Source: Neobacillus mesonae | GTDB lineage: Bacteria > Bacillota > Bacilli > Bacillales > Cytobacillaceae | Direction: 5' to 3' | Assembly (NCBI RefSeq): GCF_023715155.1 | Contig: NZ_JAMBNQ010000047.1 | Coordinates: forward strand, 1 to 32,707 | Length of the DNA stretch: 32,707 nt | Shown: positions 6,895 to 15,357 of the stretch, piece by piece | Layout of the letters: the number at the start of each line of letters is the position of its first letter | Position numbering within the stretch: the first letter of the stretch is position 1 | The notes under the pieces: generated by a model | Database searches by the model: none | The model's input: only the letters and a program-made list of their open reading frames with translations | Told to the model about the DNA's origin: nothing | Position numbers and translations under genes: made by a program

Positions 6895-7458
6895 ATGGAA
6901 GAAATTATAAAGAAACGAATAAAACAAGTCATAAAAGGCGATCAAGATGCATTTGGGGAAATAGTTGAAATCTACAAAAACAGTGTGTATCAGCTCTGCT
7001 TCCGGATGCTCGGCAACCGTCATGAAGCAGAGGATGTTGCCCAAGAAGCATTTTTGCGTGCCTATGTAAACATAAAGTCGTTTAACCAGGATCGAAAGTT
7101 CTCTACATGGCTCTTTCGAATCGCAACTAATTTATGTATAGACAGGCTTAGAAAAAAGAAACCAGATTATTATTTGGATGCAGAAGTAGCAGGTACGGAG
7201 GGGCTGACAATGTACTCGCAGATACCGTCCGACACACCTCTGCCCGAAAAAGAGCTGGAAAGCCTGGAACTACAGGAAACAGTGCAAAAAGAAATCTTAA
7301 AACTTCCTGAAAAATATCGTTCCGCTATCGTATTGAAATATATAGAGGACTTATCTCTAAATGAAATTAGCGAAATCCTCGATCTCCCTCTCGGAACGGT
7401 GAAGACTAGAATTCATCGCGGCCGGGAAGCTTTAAGACAGCAATTAAGGTATGTATAA
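6895..7458 (+). CDS. sigW: ECF RNA polymerase sigma factor SigW
   Basis: A 187-residue group IV sigma factor that directs RNA polymerase to genes protecting the cell envelope against antibiotics, bacteriocins and alkaline shock. Region 2 spans about residues 13-88 and includes the core-binding AEDVAQEAFLRAY and the promoter-melting segment KFSTWLFRIATNLCIDRLR. Region 4 spans about 125-185, with LPEKYRSAIVLKYIEDLS and the helix-turn-helix LPLGTVKTRIHRGREAL. GAGG precedes the ATG at normal spacing. It lies directly upstream of its anti-sigma factor and behind its own sigma-W promoter. Confidence 0.96.
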   Translation: MEEIIKKRIKQVIKGDQDAFGEIVEIYKNSVYQLCFRMLGNRHEAEDVAQEAFLRAYVNIKSFNQDRKFSTWLFRIATNLCIDRLRKKKPDYYLDAEVAGTEGLTMYSQIPSDTPLPEKELESLELQETVQKEILKLPEKYRSAIVLKYIEDLSLNEISEILDLPLGTVKTRIHRGREALRQQLRYV

Positions 7459-7473
7459 GAGGTGAGAACAGTA

Positions 7474-8079
7474 ATGTGTCCAGAACATATCATTGAACTA
7501 ATGCATCAGTATTTTGACGAAGAAATCGATTTAGAAGGAAAACAAACCCTAAGAGAGCACCTTCAAAACTGTGAAGAGTGCGAGGCAATTTTTAATGAAT
7601 TAAAAAAGACAGTTGCTTTTGTCAAAAGTGTTTCCAATATGCAGGCACCCGATGATTTCACAGCAAAAGTTTTGGCCCGTCTGCCAAAGGAAAAGAAGAA
7701 GGTATTGGCAGCACGCCTTTTCAGAAATCATCCATTTCTTTCTGCTGCATCTGTGTTTGTTGTCTTAATGATGGGCGGGTTATTTTCTACCTGGAGTCAA
7801 GACCAGGAATTTTCCGTCTCTAAGCAAAAGAACTTGGTAGTGAAGAATAACACAGTGATTGTTCCGAAAGGTGAAGTTGTTAATGGAGATGTTGTTGTTC
7901 GGAATGGAACGTTGAAAATAGAAGGTGAAGTGAAGGGGGACGTAACCGTAATTCATGGAGAAAAATACCTGGCATCTGCAGGACATGTAACAGGTCAAAT
8001 TGAGGAAGTTAATGAAGTGTTTGACTGGATTTGGTATCATATGAAAAAGTCTGCAAAGGAAGTGGCAGGATTTTTTTGA
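7474..8079 (+). CDS. rsiW: Anti-sigma-W factor RsiW
   Basis: A 201-residue single-pass membrane protein that holds SigW inactive until staged proteolysis on envelope stress. The cytoplasmic zinc-binding anti-sigma domain has HLQNCEEC (His29, Cys33, Cys36). One membrane helix lies near residues 83-105 (NHPFLSAASVFVVLMMGG). The outer domain contains a repeated polymer-forming-like pattern, VVNGDVVVRNG and VKGDVTVIHG, ending in ASAGHVTGQIEEVNEVFDW as in B. subtilis RsiW. The ATG at 7474 is chosen over GTG 7462: it begins MCPEHI as in the family and has AAGAGGTG upstream. It follows sigW by 15 bases, so the two are translated together. Confidence 0.95.
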   Translation: MCPEHIIELMHQYFDEEIDLEGKQTLREHLQNCEECEAIFNELKKTVAFVKSVSNMQAPDDFTAKVLARLPKEKKKVLAARLFRNHPFLSAASVFVVLMMGGLFSTWSQDQEFSVSKQKNLVVKNNTVIVPKGEVVNGDVVVRNGTLKIEGEVKGDVTVIHGEKYLASAGHVTGQIEEVNEVFDWIWYHMKKSAKEVAGFF

Positions 8080-8100
8080 TTCCCGGGAAACGAAATAAAA

Positions 8101-8136
8101 AACAAATCACTCTTAAATGGGTGATTTGTTTTTTTA
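8101..8136 (+). terminator. Rho-independent terminator of sigW-rsiW
   Basis: AACAAATCAC pairs with GTGATTTGTT around a short loop, followed by T residues. It separates the stress operon from cdaA. Confidence 0.9.
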
Positions 8137-8181
8137 AACTTTTAACATAATAATAACTATAAGCAGGTTTATTGTGCTTTG

Positions 8182-8190
8182 TGTTATAAT
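8182..8190 (+). promoter_or_regulatory. Extended -10 promoter for cdaA-cdaR-glmM
   Basis: TG-T-TATAAT forms a perfect extended -10 element, with no good -35 at the usual distance. It lies 54 bases before the cdaA start and just after the rsiW terminator. Confidence 0.55.
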
Positions 8191-8243
8191 ATATGAGTTG
8201 TAATCAAAATGGGTTTTAAAGCAAAAATTACGGAGGAAAAACC

Positions 8244-9065
8244 ATGCCGTTTGCGGATTGGACAATTTGGAATTATCTATCAAGTATTGTTGATATTCTC
8301 CTTGTGTGGTATGTCATTTATAAATTAATCAATATTATAAGAGGGACAAAGGCCGTTCAGTTATTAAAAGGAATCCTTGTCATTTTAATTGTCCGGGTTC
8401 TAAGTGACTTTTTCGGCTTAACGACCTTAAGCTGGATGATGCAGCAAGTCATCACATATGGTTTCCTGGCCATCATCATTATATTCCAGCCTGAATTGAG
8501 AAGGGCCCTTGAACAGCTTGGGCGCGGGAAATTCTTTTCACGGAGTTCTGGCCCAGTTGATGAGGGACAGGAGAGAACAGTTGAAGCCATTCTTAAGGCA
8601 TCAGACTATATGGCGAAACGCCGGATAGGCGCCCTTATATCAATAGAGAGGGAAACAGGAATGAGCGATTACATAGAAACAGGTATTTCGTTAAATTCAC
8701 ATATTTCCTCAGAATTATTAATTAACATTTTTATACCGAATACCCCGCTTCATGATGGAGCGGTCATAATTCAAAAAAACGTTGTGGCAGCGGCTGCTTG
8801 TTATCTTCCATTGTCAGAGAGCCCGTTTATATCAAAAGAACTGGGGACCAGACATCGTGCAGCGTTGGGAATAAGTGAAGTAACGGACAGTATAACGGTA
8901 GTTGTCTCTGAGGAAACCGGAGGTATTTCACTTACAAGAAATGGAGAATTACACCGCGATTTATCATCAGATGAATTAAAGGAAATTCTTACAAATGAAT
9001 TACTAATGAATACGAAACAAGCTTCTTCAGCTCGTTGGAACTGGAGGGGAAAAAACAATGGATAA
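8244..9065 (+). CDS. cdaA: Diadenylate cyclase CdaA (c-di-AMP synthase)
   Basis: A 273-residue membrane enzyme that joins two ATP molecules into c-di-AMP, the second messenger controlling potassium, osmolyte and cell-wall homeostasis. Three hydrophobic segments fill about residues 8-80. The DAC domain follows at about 95-250, with the catalytic loop PLHDGAVII (about 172-180) and the GTRHRAALG motif (about 205-213). ATG lies 7 bases after GGAGG. Its stop overlaps the start of cdaR by 8 bases, so the two are translationally coupled. The cdaA-cdaR-glmM order is conserved in Firmicutes, where GlmM and CdaR modulate CdaA. Confidence 0.96.
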   Translation: MPFADWTIWNYLSSIVDILLVWYVIYKLINIIRGTKAVQLLKGILVILIVRVLSDFFGLTTLSWMMQQVITYGFLAIIIIFQPELRRALEQLGRGKFFSRSSGPVDEGQERTVEAILKASDYMAKRRIGALISIERETGMSDYIETGISLNSHISSELLINIFIPNTPLHDGAVIIQKNVVAAAACYLPLSESPFISKELGTRHRAALGISEVTDSITVVVSEETGGISLTRNGELHRDLSSDELKEILTNELLMNTKQASSARWNWRGKNNG

Positions 9066-10284
9066 ATTGATGGACAATCGTTGGTTTATCAAAGGCCTTG
9101 CTCTAGTACTGGCTGTTTTATTGTATTCCTCCATCCCTCACCCAGGAAAGAAAGTTACAGATGTTTATGTCCCTGGAGGAGAAAAAACGGAGGTTATTGC
9201 AGATTTCCCAGTTAAAGCATACTATGATACCGAAAATTTAGTGGTTTCCGGTATTCCGGATTCAGTGGATGTCACCTTAAAGGGTCCAATCACGCATGTA
9301 CAGACAGCGGCTGCGTTAAAAAACTTCGAGGTCTATATTGATTTGCGAAATGTCAAGATTGGCAGGCAAAAGGTGAAATTTAAAGTAAGGGATTTATCAG
9401 ATAAAATAGATGCCGCAATTAAACCTGAATATGTTTATGTAACTGCCCAAGAAAAAGTAACAAAAGAATTCAGGGTGGATCCTGAGTACAGCAGGAGTCA
9501 GATTGCAGATGGCTATTCAGCCGGGGACCCGGTTGCAGAACCAAATAAGGTAAAGGTGACCGGTGCTAAAAGTCTCATTGACCGAATTTCCTATGTTAAA
9601 GCAACAATTTTAGAAAATCAGCAGTTAAAAGAGACACTGTCAAAATCAGCTGACATTCAAGTGCTGGATAAAAATTTAAATAAATTAGATGTTTCGGTTG
9701 TGCCGGCATCAGTCAAAGTAACAATACCAGTAAAGGAAAACAGTAAAAAGGTTCCAATTAGTGTTGTTCAAAAAGGGAATCCTCCTGCAGGTGTAACCAT
9801 TGAAAAAGTCGAACCAGAAACAAGGGAAGCTGTCATCACTGCTAATGATGATGTATTAAAAAATACGGACCATGTCCGTGTAGAAGTTGATGTAAGCAAG
9901 ATAACCGATAATACAACTCTCAACTTGCCAGTAATTATTTCTAATGGAGTCACAAAGGTTAATCCGCAGATGGTCAAGGTGAAAGTAACTGTCAGCAAAG
10001 AGGAGGAAAAGACGGTCTCGAAGGTTCCAATCGAATTGAGAGGGCTGCCAAGCGATTTTGAAGCAGAAATAGATGACCCAAATAACCAAATGATTAATAT
10101 TCTTGTAAATGGGCCAAGCGCTGCTTTAAAATCGATTACCTCTAAGGATTTTCAAGTGTACGTAGATCTTTCAAATTTGGATGAGGGTGTTCATGAAGTT
10201 AATATTCATGTAGAAGGTCCATCTGATCTTGATTGGAAACCTGATCAATCTTCTGCAAAAATCACAATAAAAAATAATGCATAA
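9058..10284 (+). CDS. cdaR: CdaA regulatory protein CdaR (YbbR-domain protein)
   Basis: A 408-residue protein with an N-terminal membrane anchor (about residues 10-25, WFIKGLALVLAVLLYSS). Four YbbR domains on the outer face follow, at about 55-135, 143-225, 232-310 and 320-405; each holds a VxVTxxxPxxVxV-like strand pattern. It binds CdaA and adjusts c-di-AMP output. The start overlaps the end of cdaA, and glmM follows after 34 bases. The length is close to that of other Bacillus CdaR proteins, which vary by number of YbbR units. Confidence 0.93.
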   Translation: MDKLMDNRWFIKGLALVLAVLLYSSIPHPGKKVTDVYVPGGEKTEVIADFPVKAYYDTENLVVSGIPDSVDVTLKGPITHVQTAAALKNFEVYIDLRNVKIGRQKVKFKVRDLSDKIDAAIKPEYVYVTAQEKVTKEFRVDPEYSRSQIADGYSAGDPVAEPNKVKVTGAKSLIDRISYVKATILENQQLKETLSKSADIQVLDKNLNKLDVSVVPASVKVTIPVKENSKKVPISVVQKGNPPAGVTIEKVEPETREAVITANDDVLKNTDHVRVEVDVSKITDNTTLNLPVIISNGVTKVNPQMVKVKVTVSKEEEKTVSKVPIELRGLPSDFEAEIDDPNNQMINILVNGPSAALKSITSKDFQVYVDLSNLDEGVHEVNIHVEGPSDLDWKPDQSSAKITIKNNA

Positions 10285-10318
10285 ATTCGAGCAATAATTG
10301 TTGAAGGAGCGTTTTTTA

Positions 10319-11668
10319 ATGGGAAAATATTTTGGTACCGACGGTGTAAGGGGAATAGCAAACAGTGAACTGAAACCTGAACTAGCTTTTAAGTTAGGCC
10401 GTTTTGGCGGATATGTGTTAACAAAAGACAAAGCACGTCCAAAGGTTTTGATTGGACGAGATACCCGCATTTCCGGGCATATGCTGGAGGGTGCACTGGT
10501 AGCTGGCCTTCTTTCAATTGGTGCAGAGGTTATGCGTCTTGGCGTGATTTCAACACCTGGGGTAGCCTATTTAACAAAGGCTTTAGGAGCACAGGCTGGT
10601 GTCATGATATCAGCTTCCCACAACCCTGTTGCAGATAATGGGATTAAATTCTTTGGTCCTGACGGTTTTAAACTTTCCGATGAACAGGAACTTGAAATTG
10701 AAGGACTAATGGATCTGCCTGAAGATCAACTGCCGCGTCCGGTTGGTGAGAATCTTGGGTTAGTGATGGATTATTTTGAAGGCGGACAAAAGTATTTACA
10801 ATACTTGAAGAACACGGTGGATGAAGAATTCACAGGCATTCATATTGCATTAGATTGTGCTCATGGGGCAACCTCTTCACTTGCAACCTATTTATTTGCC
10901 GATTTAGATGCCGATTTATCAACAATGGGAGCAGCACCAAATGGGTTAAATATCAATGCTGGAGTAGGATCAACACATCCTGAAGCCCTTGCTGAGCTGG
11001 TGAAAGAAAAGGGAGCAGATGTTGGTCTTGCCTTTGATGGTGATGGTGACCGCCTGATTGCTATTGATGAAAATGGAAACATTGTGGATGGGGATCAGAT
11101 TCTTTACATCTGCGGTAAATATATGAAGGAACATGGTCGTTTGAAACATAATACAATTGTGTCAACAGTCATGAGCAACCTTGGCTTTTATAAAGCATTG
11201 GAAGCACATGATATTAAAAGTGTACCAACTGCTGTGGGTGACCGGTACGTAGTTGAGGAAATGAAGAAAAACGGATACAATTTGGGCGGTGAACAATCAG
11301 GCCATATTATCTTTCTTGACTACAACACTACTGGTGATGGATTATTAACAGGACTTCAGCTGGTTAATATCATGAAGGCAACGAAGAAGCCATTATCTGA
11401 ACTTGCTGGAGAAATGGTAAAATATCCGCAAAAGCTCGTGAATGTAAAAGTAACCGATAAATACCATGTTACAGACAATGTAAAGGTAAAAGAGGTTATT
11501 GAACAAGTAGAAGCAGAAATGGAAGGCAACGGGAGAATCCTTGTTCGTCCTTCTGGAACTGAACCATTGGTTCGTGTTATGGCAGAAGCTGCAACTGAAG
11601 AGCTTTGCTTAGCTTATGTTAACCGGATTGTTACAGTGGTAGAAGAAGAAATGGGAATAAAAGAATAA
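10319..11668 (+). CDS. glmM: Phosphoglucosamine mutase GlmM
   Basis: A 449-residue cytoplasmic enzyme converting glucosamine-6-phosphate to glucosamine-1-phosphate on the way to UDP-GlcNAc and the cell wall. The phosphoserine loop ISASHNP is near residue 100, the metal loop DGDGDR near 240, the sugar-binding GGEQSGH near 325 and the phosphate-binding RPSGTEP near 410. The ATG at 10319 follows GAAGGAG at about 10 bases; a TTG at 10298 would add seven atypical residues. Last gene of the cdaA operon, ended by a strong terminator. Its product and GlmS, encoded next, act in consecutive steps. Confidence 0.97.
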   Translation: MGKYFGTDGVRGIANSELKPELAFKLGRFGGYVLTKDKARPKVLIGRDTRISGHMLEGALVAGLLSIGAEVMRLGVISTPGVAYLTKALGAQAGVMISASHNPVADNGIKFFGPDGFKLSDEQELEIEGLMDLPEDQLPRPVGENLGLVMDYFEGGQKYLQYLKNTVDEEFTGIHIALDCAHGATSSLATYLFADLDADLSTMGAAPNGLNINAGVGSTHPEALAELVKEKGADVGLAFDGDGDRLIAIDENGNIVDGDQILYICGKYMKEHGRLKHNTIVSTVMSNLGFYKALEAHDIKSVPTAVGDRYVVEEMKKNGYNLGGEQSGHIIFLDYNTTGDGLLTGLQLVNIMKATKKPLSELAGEMVKYPQKLVNVKVTDKYHVTDNVKVKEVIEQVEAEMEGNGRILVRPSGTEPLVRVMAEAATEELCLAYVNRIVTVVEEEMGIKE

Positions 11669-11679
11669 AACTCACTTGG

Positions 11680-11722
11680 ATATGCATAAGGGAACTTTTA
11701 TCTCCCTTATGCATATTTTATT
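11680..11722 (+). terminator. Rho-independent terminator of cdaA-cdaR-glmM
   Basis: ATATGCATAAGGGA pairs perfectly with TCCCTTATGCATAT around a 9-base loop, followed by TTTATT. Confidence 0.9.
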
Positions 11723-11837
11723 ATGAATGGAAATGTTATAGAATTTCCATTATTGACGAAACACCCTTTTTCAGGTAATATGTATTTGCTTTGTATTTTT
11801 GGAAAAAAGGAGGGCAGCAAAGGGATTTTATTTAAAA

Positions 11838-11990
11838 GCGCCTGAACTAACCCAAGGTGAGAAGGTTAGTTGACGAGGAGGAGGTTTATCGAATTTTTCG
11901 GCGGATACCTCCCGGTTGAATGCACGCACAACCGAAGAATTTCTTCCTTAAAACACAAGGGCAACTTTGTGCACAAAGGGAAGAAAATGC
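11838..11990 (+). ncRNA. glmS ribozyme-riboswitch
   Basis: A self-cleaving RNA in the 5' leader of glmS that uses glucosamine-6-phosphate as coenzyme; cleavage destabilises the glmS message when product is plentiful. The conserved core starts GCGCCTGAACTAA at 11838, with predicted cleavage between A11837 and G11838. Next come GTTAGTTGACGAGGAGGAGG, the ATCGAATTTTTCGGCGGAT pseudoknot core and CCTCCCGGTTGAATG. The 3' helices around 11940-11990 are less certain at the edges. It sits about 120 bases before the glmS start. Confidence 0.95.
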
Positions 11991-12050
11991 GGCATACTAT
12001 AACTAATGTTTTAAAAAAGGTATAAACAGATACCTAAAAAAACAGAGATA

Positions 12051-12088
12051 AGGGGGCAGGTGCGCCCTCGGGAAGTTTCTTGCCCCCT
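12051..12088 (+). other. Hairpin between the glmS ribozyme and the glmS ribosome site
   Basis: AGGGGGCA (12051-12058) pairs perfectly with TGCCCCCT (12081-12088), and GCGCCCTCGGGAAG lies in the loop. It ends 5 bases before the Shine-Dalgarno and has no T-run. It could protect the message 5' side, modulate ribosome access or be a decayed terminator; only the pairing is directly seen. Confidence 0.5.
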
Positions 12089-12107
12089 CATCAGGGAGGA
12101 AAGAAAA

Positions 12108-13910
12108 ATGTGCGGAATTGTTGGATATATCGGAAATAATGACTCGAAAGAAATTTTATTAAAAGGTTTAGAAAAACTGGAATATAGAGGCTATGATTCA
12201 GCAGGTATTGCTTTAATTAATAATAATGGAGTTCATGTCTTCAAGGAAAAAGGCCGTATTGCCGATTTACGTAACATTGTGGATGAAAATATCTCAGCAA
12301 CTGTCGGAATCGGGCATACTCGCTGGGCTACACACGGGATTCCAAGCCAGGAAAACTCTCATCCACATCAAAGTGTTTCAGGCCGGTTTACACTTGTTCA
12401 TAATGGTGTAATTGAGAACTATGAACTGCTAAAACGTGAGTATTTAGCTGATGTACCATTTAAAAGTGAAACAGATACAGAAGTTATTGTTCAGCTGATT
12501 GAGAAGTTTGCAGCTGAAGGGTTACAAGTATTGGATGCCTTCCGTAAAACTTTAACACTGCTGCATGGCTCCTATGCACTTGGTCTATTAGATAAAGAGG
12601 ATTCTGAAACCATTTATGTGGCAAAAAATAAAAGCCCGCTTTTAGTTGGACTCGGAAATGGTTTTAATGTGGTTGCCAGTGATGCCATGGCTATGCTCCA
12701 AGTAACGGATCAATTTGTTGAATTAATGGATAAAGAAATCGTAATTGTTAAAAAGGACGGAGTTACGATTCAAAATCTGAACGGTGAAACAATCAGCCGT
12801 GCACCATATACTGCTGAGCTCGATGCCAGTGATATCGAGAAAGGCACTTATCCGCATTATATGCTGAAGGAAATTGATGAGCAGCCTGCAGTAATCCGAA
12901 AGATTATTCAAACCTACCAAAATGAACAGGGCGAATTGACCATCGAGCCAGAAATTATTACTGCGGTGAAAGAGGCAGATCGAATTTATATCATTGCGGC
13001 AGGTACTTCTTATCATGCTGGTCTGGTTGGAAAGCAATTAATCGAACAGATGGCGAAAGTTCCGGTTGAAGTTCATATTTCAAGTGAATTCGGTTATAAC
13101 ATTCCATTGTTATCTGAAAAACCATTATTTGTCTTTATTTCACAAAGCGGTGAAACTGCCGACAGCCGTGCGGTACTTGTTCAGGTGAAGGAAATGGGAT
13201 ATCCAGCCTTAACCATTACAAATGTACCTGGCTCAACACTTTCACGTGAAGCGAATTATACGTTATTGCTTCATGCAGGACCGGAAATCGCGGTTGCTTC
13301 AACAAAAGCCTATACAGCTCAAATCGCTGTACTCGGTATTTTGGCAGAGGTAACAGCGAAGAGCAAAAACGTAGAGATCGGCTTTGACCTGATTCATGAA
13401 CTTGGTTTAGTGGCCAATGCAATGGACGTTTTGTGTGATTCTAAAGAGATTATTGAAATCATGGCGAAGGAATTTTTATCTGTAACGCGCAATGCCTTCT
13501 TTATCGGCCGTGGAATTGACTATTATGTCGGCCTGGAAGGGGCATTAAAGCTGAAGGAAATTTCCTATATTCAAGCGGAAGGTTTTGCCGGCGGTGAATT
13601 AAAGCATGGAACCATTGCTTTAATTGAAGAAGGAACACCAATCATCGCCCTTGCAACACAGGAAAAAGTGAACTTAAGCATCCGCGGCAATGTGAAAGAA
13701 GTAGTTGCACGTGGTGCCAACCCATGCATCATTTCGATGAAGGGACTCAACATGGACGAAGACAGCTTTGTTATTCCAGAAGTACATGAGTTATTAACAC
13801 CACTTATCTCTGTAGTACCATTACAAATTTTAGCTTACTATGCTGCACTTCACCGCGGCTGCGATGTCGACAAACCACGCAACCTTGCGAAGTCAGTAAC
13901 AGTTGAGTAA
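12108..13910 (+). CDS. glmS: Glutamine-fructose-6-phosphate aminotransferase GlmS
   Basis: A 600-residue enzyme making glucosamine-6-phosphate from fructose-6-phosphate and glutamine, the entry step to UDP-GlcNAc. The N-terminal Ntn glutaminase starts MCGIVGYIG, with Cys2 as nucleophile after removal of Met1, and contains GHTRWATHG and HNGVIENYE. Two SIS isomerase domains follow: about 285-425 (AAGTSYHAG, SQSGETADS, STKAYTAQ) and about 455-590 (GRGIDYYVGLEGALKLKEIS). The C-terminus DKPRNLAKSVTVE is canonical. The ATG at 12108 is required for Cys2; the open frame extends to 12060 but without family support. The ribozyme upstream gives product feedback. Confidence 0.98.
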   Translation: MCGIVGYIGNNDSKEILLKGLEKLEYRGYDSAGIALINNNGVHVFKEKGRIADLRNIVDENISATVGIGHTRWATHGIPSQENSHPHQSVSGRFTLVHNGVIENYELLKREYLADVPFKSETDTEVIVQLIEKFAAEGLQVLDAFRKTLTLLHGSYALGLLDKEDSETIYVAKNKSPLLVGLGNGFNVVASDAMAMLQVTDQFVELMDKEIVIVKKDGVTIQNLNGETISRAPYTAELDASDIEKGTYPHYMLKEIDEQPAVIRKIIQTYQNEQGELTIEPEIITAVKEADRIYIIAAGTSYHAGLVGKQLIEQMAKVPVEVHISSEFGYNIPLLSEKPLFVFISQSGETADSRAVLVQVKEMGYPALTITNVPGSTLSREANYTLLLHAGPEIAVASTKAYTAQIAVLGILAEVTAKSKNVEIGFDLIHELGLVANAMDVLCDSKEIIEIMAKEFLSVTRNAFFIGRGIDYYVGLEGALKLKEISYIQAEGFAGGELKHGTIALIEEGTPIIALATQEKVNLSIRGNVKEVVARGANPCIISMKGLNMDEDSFVIPEVHELLTPLISVVPLQILAYYAALHRGCDVDKPRNLAKSVTVE

Positions 13911-14182
13911 ATAAGAATATCCTGTTATGTAGCTGTTAAAAGCCTCTTCCCTCTGCTTTAAAGTCGGAACCCACTGTTATATAGCAGGTATCCGGCTAGC
14001 AGGGGGCTCAGGAAAAAGCAGCACACAAATAAGCTATATATGTAATCATTACTCAACTGTTAATCAAACGTTTGTTTAATTTCAAATCAATACGAATTCA
14101 GGCTGAATCCAATGGTGGTTCAGTCTTATTTTATGTTCCACTGTATCCCAATCCTGTCTCCCTGTAACTTTCTCGGTTTCCA
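13911..14182 (+). repeat. Gene-free stretch with repeat module 1
   Basis: No gene is supported. The unit TGCTTTAAAGTCGGAACCCA at 13954 is related to the tandem repeat at 14183-14270. Module 1 (about 14030-14150) contains the palindrome CAAACGTTTG (14065-14074). A hairpin CTGAATC/GGTTCAG follows (14103-14109/14117-14123), and after it TCTTATTTTAT. No terminator immediately after glmS is obvious; this hairpin could serve as one. Confidence 0.55.
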
Positions 14183-14270
14183 TGCTGCAAAGTTCGTACT
14201 ATCTCCCAGCTAAAAAGCTGGTTCCCACGCTAAAAAGTCGGTACCTACTGCTAAATAGTTGGTATCCAAA
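14183..14270 (+). repeat. Degenerate ~21-bp tandem repeat
   Basis: At least three adjacent units can be aligned by eye: GCTAAAAAGCTGGTTCCCAC (14209), GCTAAAAAGTCGGTACCTACT (14229; 20 of its 21 bases fit the unit without gaps) and GCTAAATAGTTGGTATCCAAA (14250). A weaker unit precedes them (14183) and one related unit lies at 13954. Function unknown. Confidence 0.7.
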
Positions 14271-14309
14271 TGGCAAAGGAAGCGGGGATAGCAGCGGGCA
14301 GTCTATTAT

Positions 14310-14590
14310 GTAATCAATCGTTATTCAAATGTTTGTTTAAATTCAAAATCAATCAAAATTCGGGGCTGGATTCAATAAGATCCAGTCCTATTCCTTTTGT
14401 CCAATACACCTCCAAACCCTTGTCCAATAAGGGTTTCAGTCCTCTTCGTTCCAATCCTCTCCCCTCTATTATGTTGTTTTCCTCACTGTATAAACCCGTA
14501 GGGTTCCGGTGCTTTTTCAGGCATTTTCCAATGGTTTTGTATCACTTTTCCATTCTTTTCTCTTGATTCTTCCATCCATTCCGGGAAGAA
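14310..14590 (+). repeat. Repeat module 2
   Basis: A diverged copy of modules 1 and 3. It has the palindrome variant CAAATGTTTG (14326-14335), then AATCAATCAAAATTCGG and the hairpin CTGGAT/ATCCAG (14366-14371/14380-14385). A long pyrimidine-rich tail follows, with AGGGTTTC, TTTTCAGGCATTTTCCAATG and TCTTTTCTCTTGATTC. No ribosome-bound frame; the open frame here is chance. Confidence 0.6.
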
Positions 14591-14814
14591 CTTATTTACA
14601 TAGAAAGAATATTCTGCACAAGCCAGAATGGAGAAAAGAAGGATAATGGAGGAAAGAAAGCCCTTTGAGGGAAGAACTTTTTAGCAGGAAAAAGAAGGAG
14701 AAAAAAGGGCGTGAAGCCTTGGAGGAGTGGGGTTTAAGGGGGATAGTAGGGTGCTTGGGACGGGGAACCAACTATAAAACAGCTAGATACAAGGAAGAAC
14801 TGGCAGCCACAACA
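14591..14814. other. Purine-rich non-coding stretch between repeat modules
   Basis: The plus strand is strongly rich in G and A (for example GGAAAAAGAAGGAGAAAAAAG). No gene, ribosome site or terminator can be supported. A stretch at about 22130-22200 has a similar composition and some similar words (AGAATGGAGAAAAGA), which suggests it belongs to the same repeat family. Confidence 0.4.
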
Positions 14815-15060
14815 CTATGTATGGAACCATTATTCCACTATCGATCAATAAGTTGTTTCAATGTAAAATAAATGAAAATTCAGGCTGGACCCAGTAGTGG
14901 TCCAGTCTTTTTCTATGCGTCCAATATGCTCTCAATCCCTAATTAACAGTTATATAAGGGTTTCGATTTATTTTCAGGATTTTCCAATAGTACATTTTCA
15001 ATTTTTCACATTCCTTTTCTCCCGATTCCTCTATGCCGTTTAGGACTTCAATAATTTCTT
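14815..15060 (+). repeat. Repeat module 3
   Basis: Third diverged module. It carries AAAATTCAGGCTGGACCC and a perfect 7-bp hairpin CTGGACC/GGTCCAG (14885-14891/14899-14905) followed by TCTTTTT. A tail parallels module 2 for roughly 150 bases (GTCCAATATGCTCTCAATCC, AGGGTTTCGATTTATTTTCA). The palindrome core is degenerate here. Confidence 0.6.
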
Positions 15061-15111
15061 CAACAGGGCAGGATGAAAGCATAAAAAGTGGGTAAATGGT
15101 CCTTAATTGTC

Positions 15112-15140
15112 TTTAAAATGGTAGATTTAACTATTATAAT
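15112..15140 (+). promoter_or_regulatory. Promoter of the riboswitch-controlled toxin locus
   Basis: TTTAAA (15112-15117) and a perfect TATAAT (15135-15140) are 17 bases apart. The c-di-GMP aptamer begins about 30 bases downstream. Confidence 0.5.
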
Positions 15141-15171
15141 TGAAGTAGAGCTATTTTCCTAAATAAATAGA

Positions 15172-15254
15172 AAAAGGCAAATTCATTGAAAAGTGAAGAC
15201 GCAAAACTACAGGGACTAACGTATTAGCCACTATGTCAGCCAGTTACCGATAAT
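15172..15254 (+). promoter_or_regulatory. c-di-GMP-I (GEMM-I) riboswitch aptamer
   Basis: Conserved GEMM-I elements occur in order: AAAAGGCAAA; a P2 stem TTCATT-GAAA-AGTGAA with a GNRA tetraloop; then GACGCAAAACTACAGGGACTAA; and the 3' part TATGTCAGCCAGTTACCGAT. The class binds cyclic di-GMP. The 3' strand TACCGAT (15245-15251) is also complementary to ATCGGTA (15274-15280) inside the following terminator. Ligand binding would therefore free the terminator stem, predicting an OFF switch. The class is recognised directly; the direction of switching is inference. Confidence 0.85.
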
Positions 15255-15267
15255 AATTTTAAAAAGT

Positions 15268-15297
15268 GGGTTAATCGGTATTGATTAGCCTTTTTTA
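15268..15297 (+). terminator. Riboswitch-controlled intrinsic terminator
   Basis: GGTTAATC (15269-15276) pairs perfectly with GATTAGCC (15283-15290) around a 6-base loop, followed by six T residues. It overlaps the alternative pairing with the aptamer 3' strand, making it the expression platform. Confidence 0.85.
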
Positions 15298-15357
15298 ATT
15301 TAAGGAACAAATAATAAATACCTTGGAAGGTAGGTATTAGGAAAGGACAGGCAGGTC

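Noticed and set aside
14065..14074. CAAACGTTTG as a catabolite-response (cre) site
   Set aside because: It has the central CG, but lacks the TG...CA outer bases of the cre consensus.
14270..14871. Two plus-strand frames of 98 and 68 codons in the repeat region
   Set aside because: They run through repeat modules and a purine-rich stretch, with no ribosome sites; composition rather than selection explains them.
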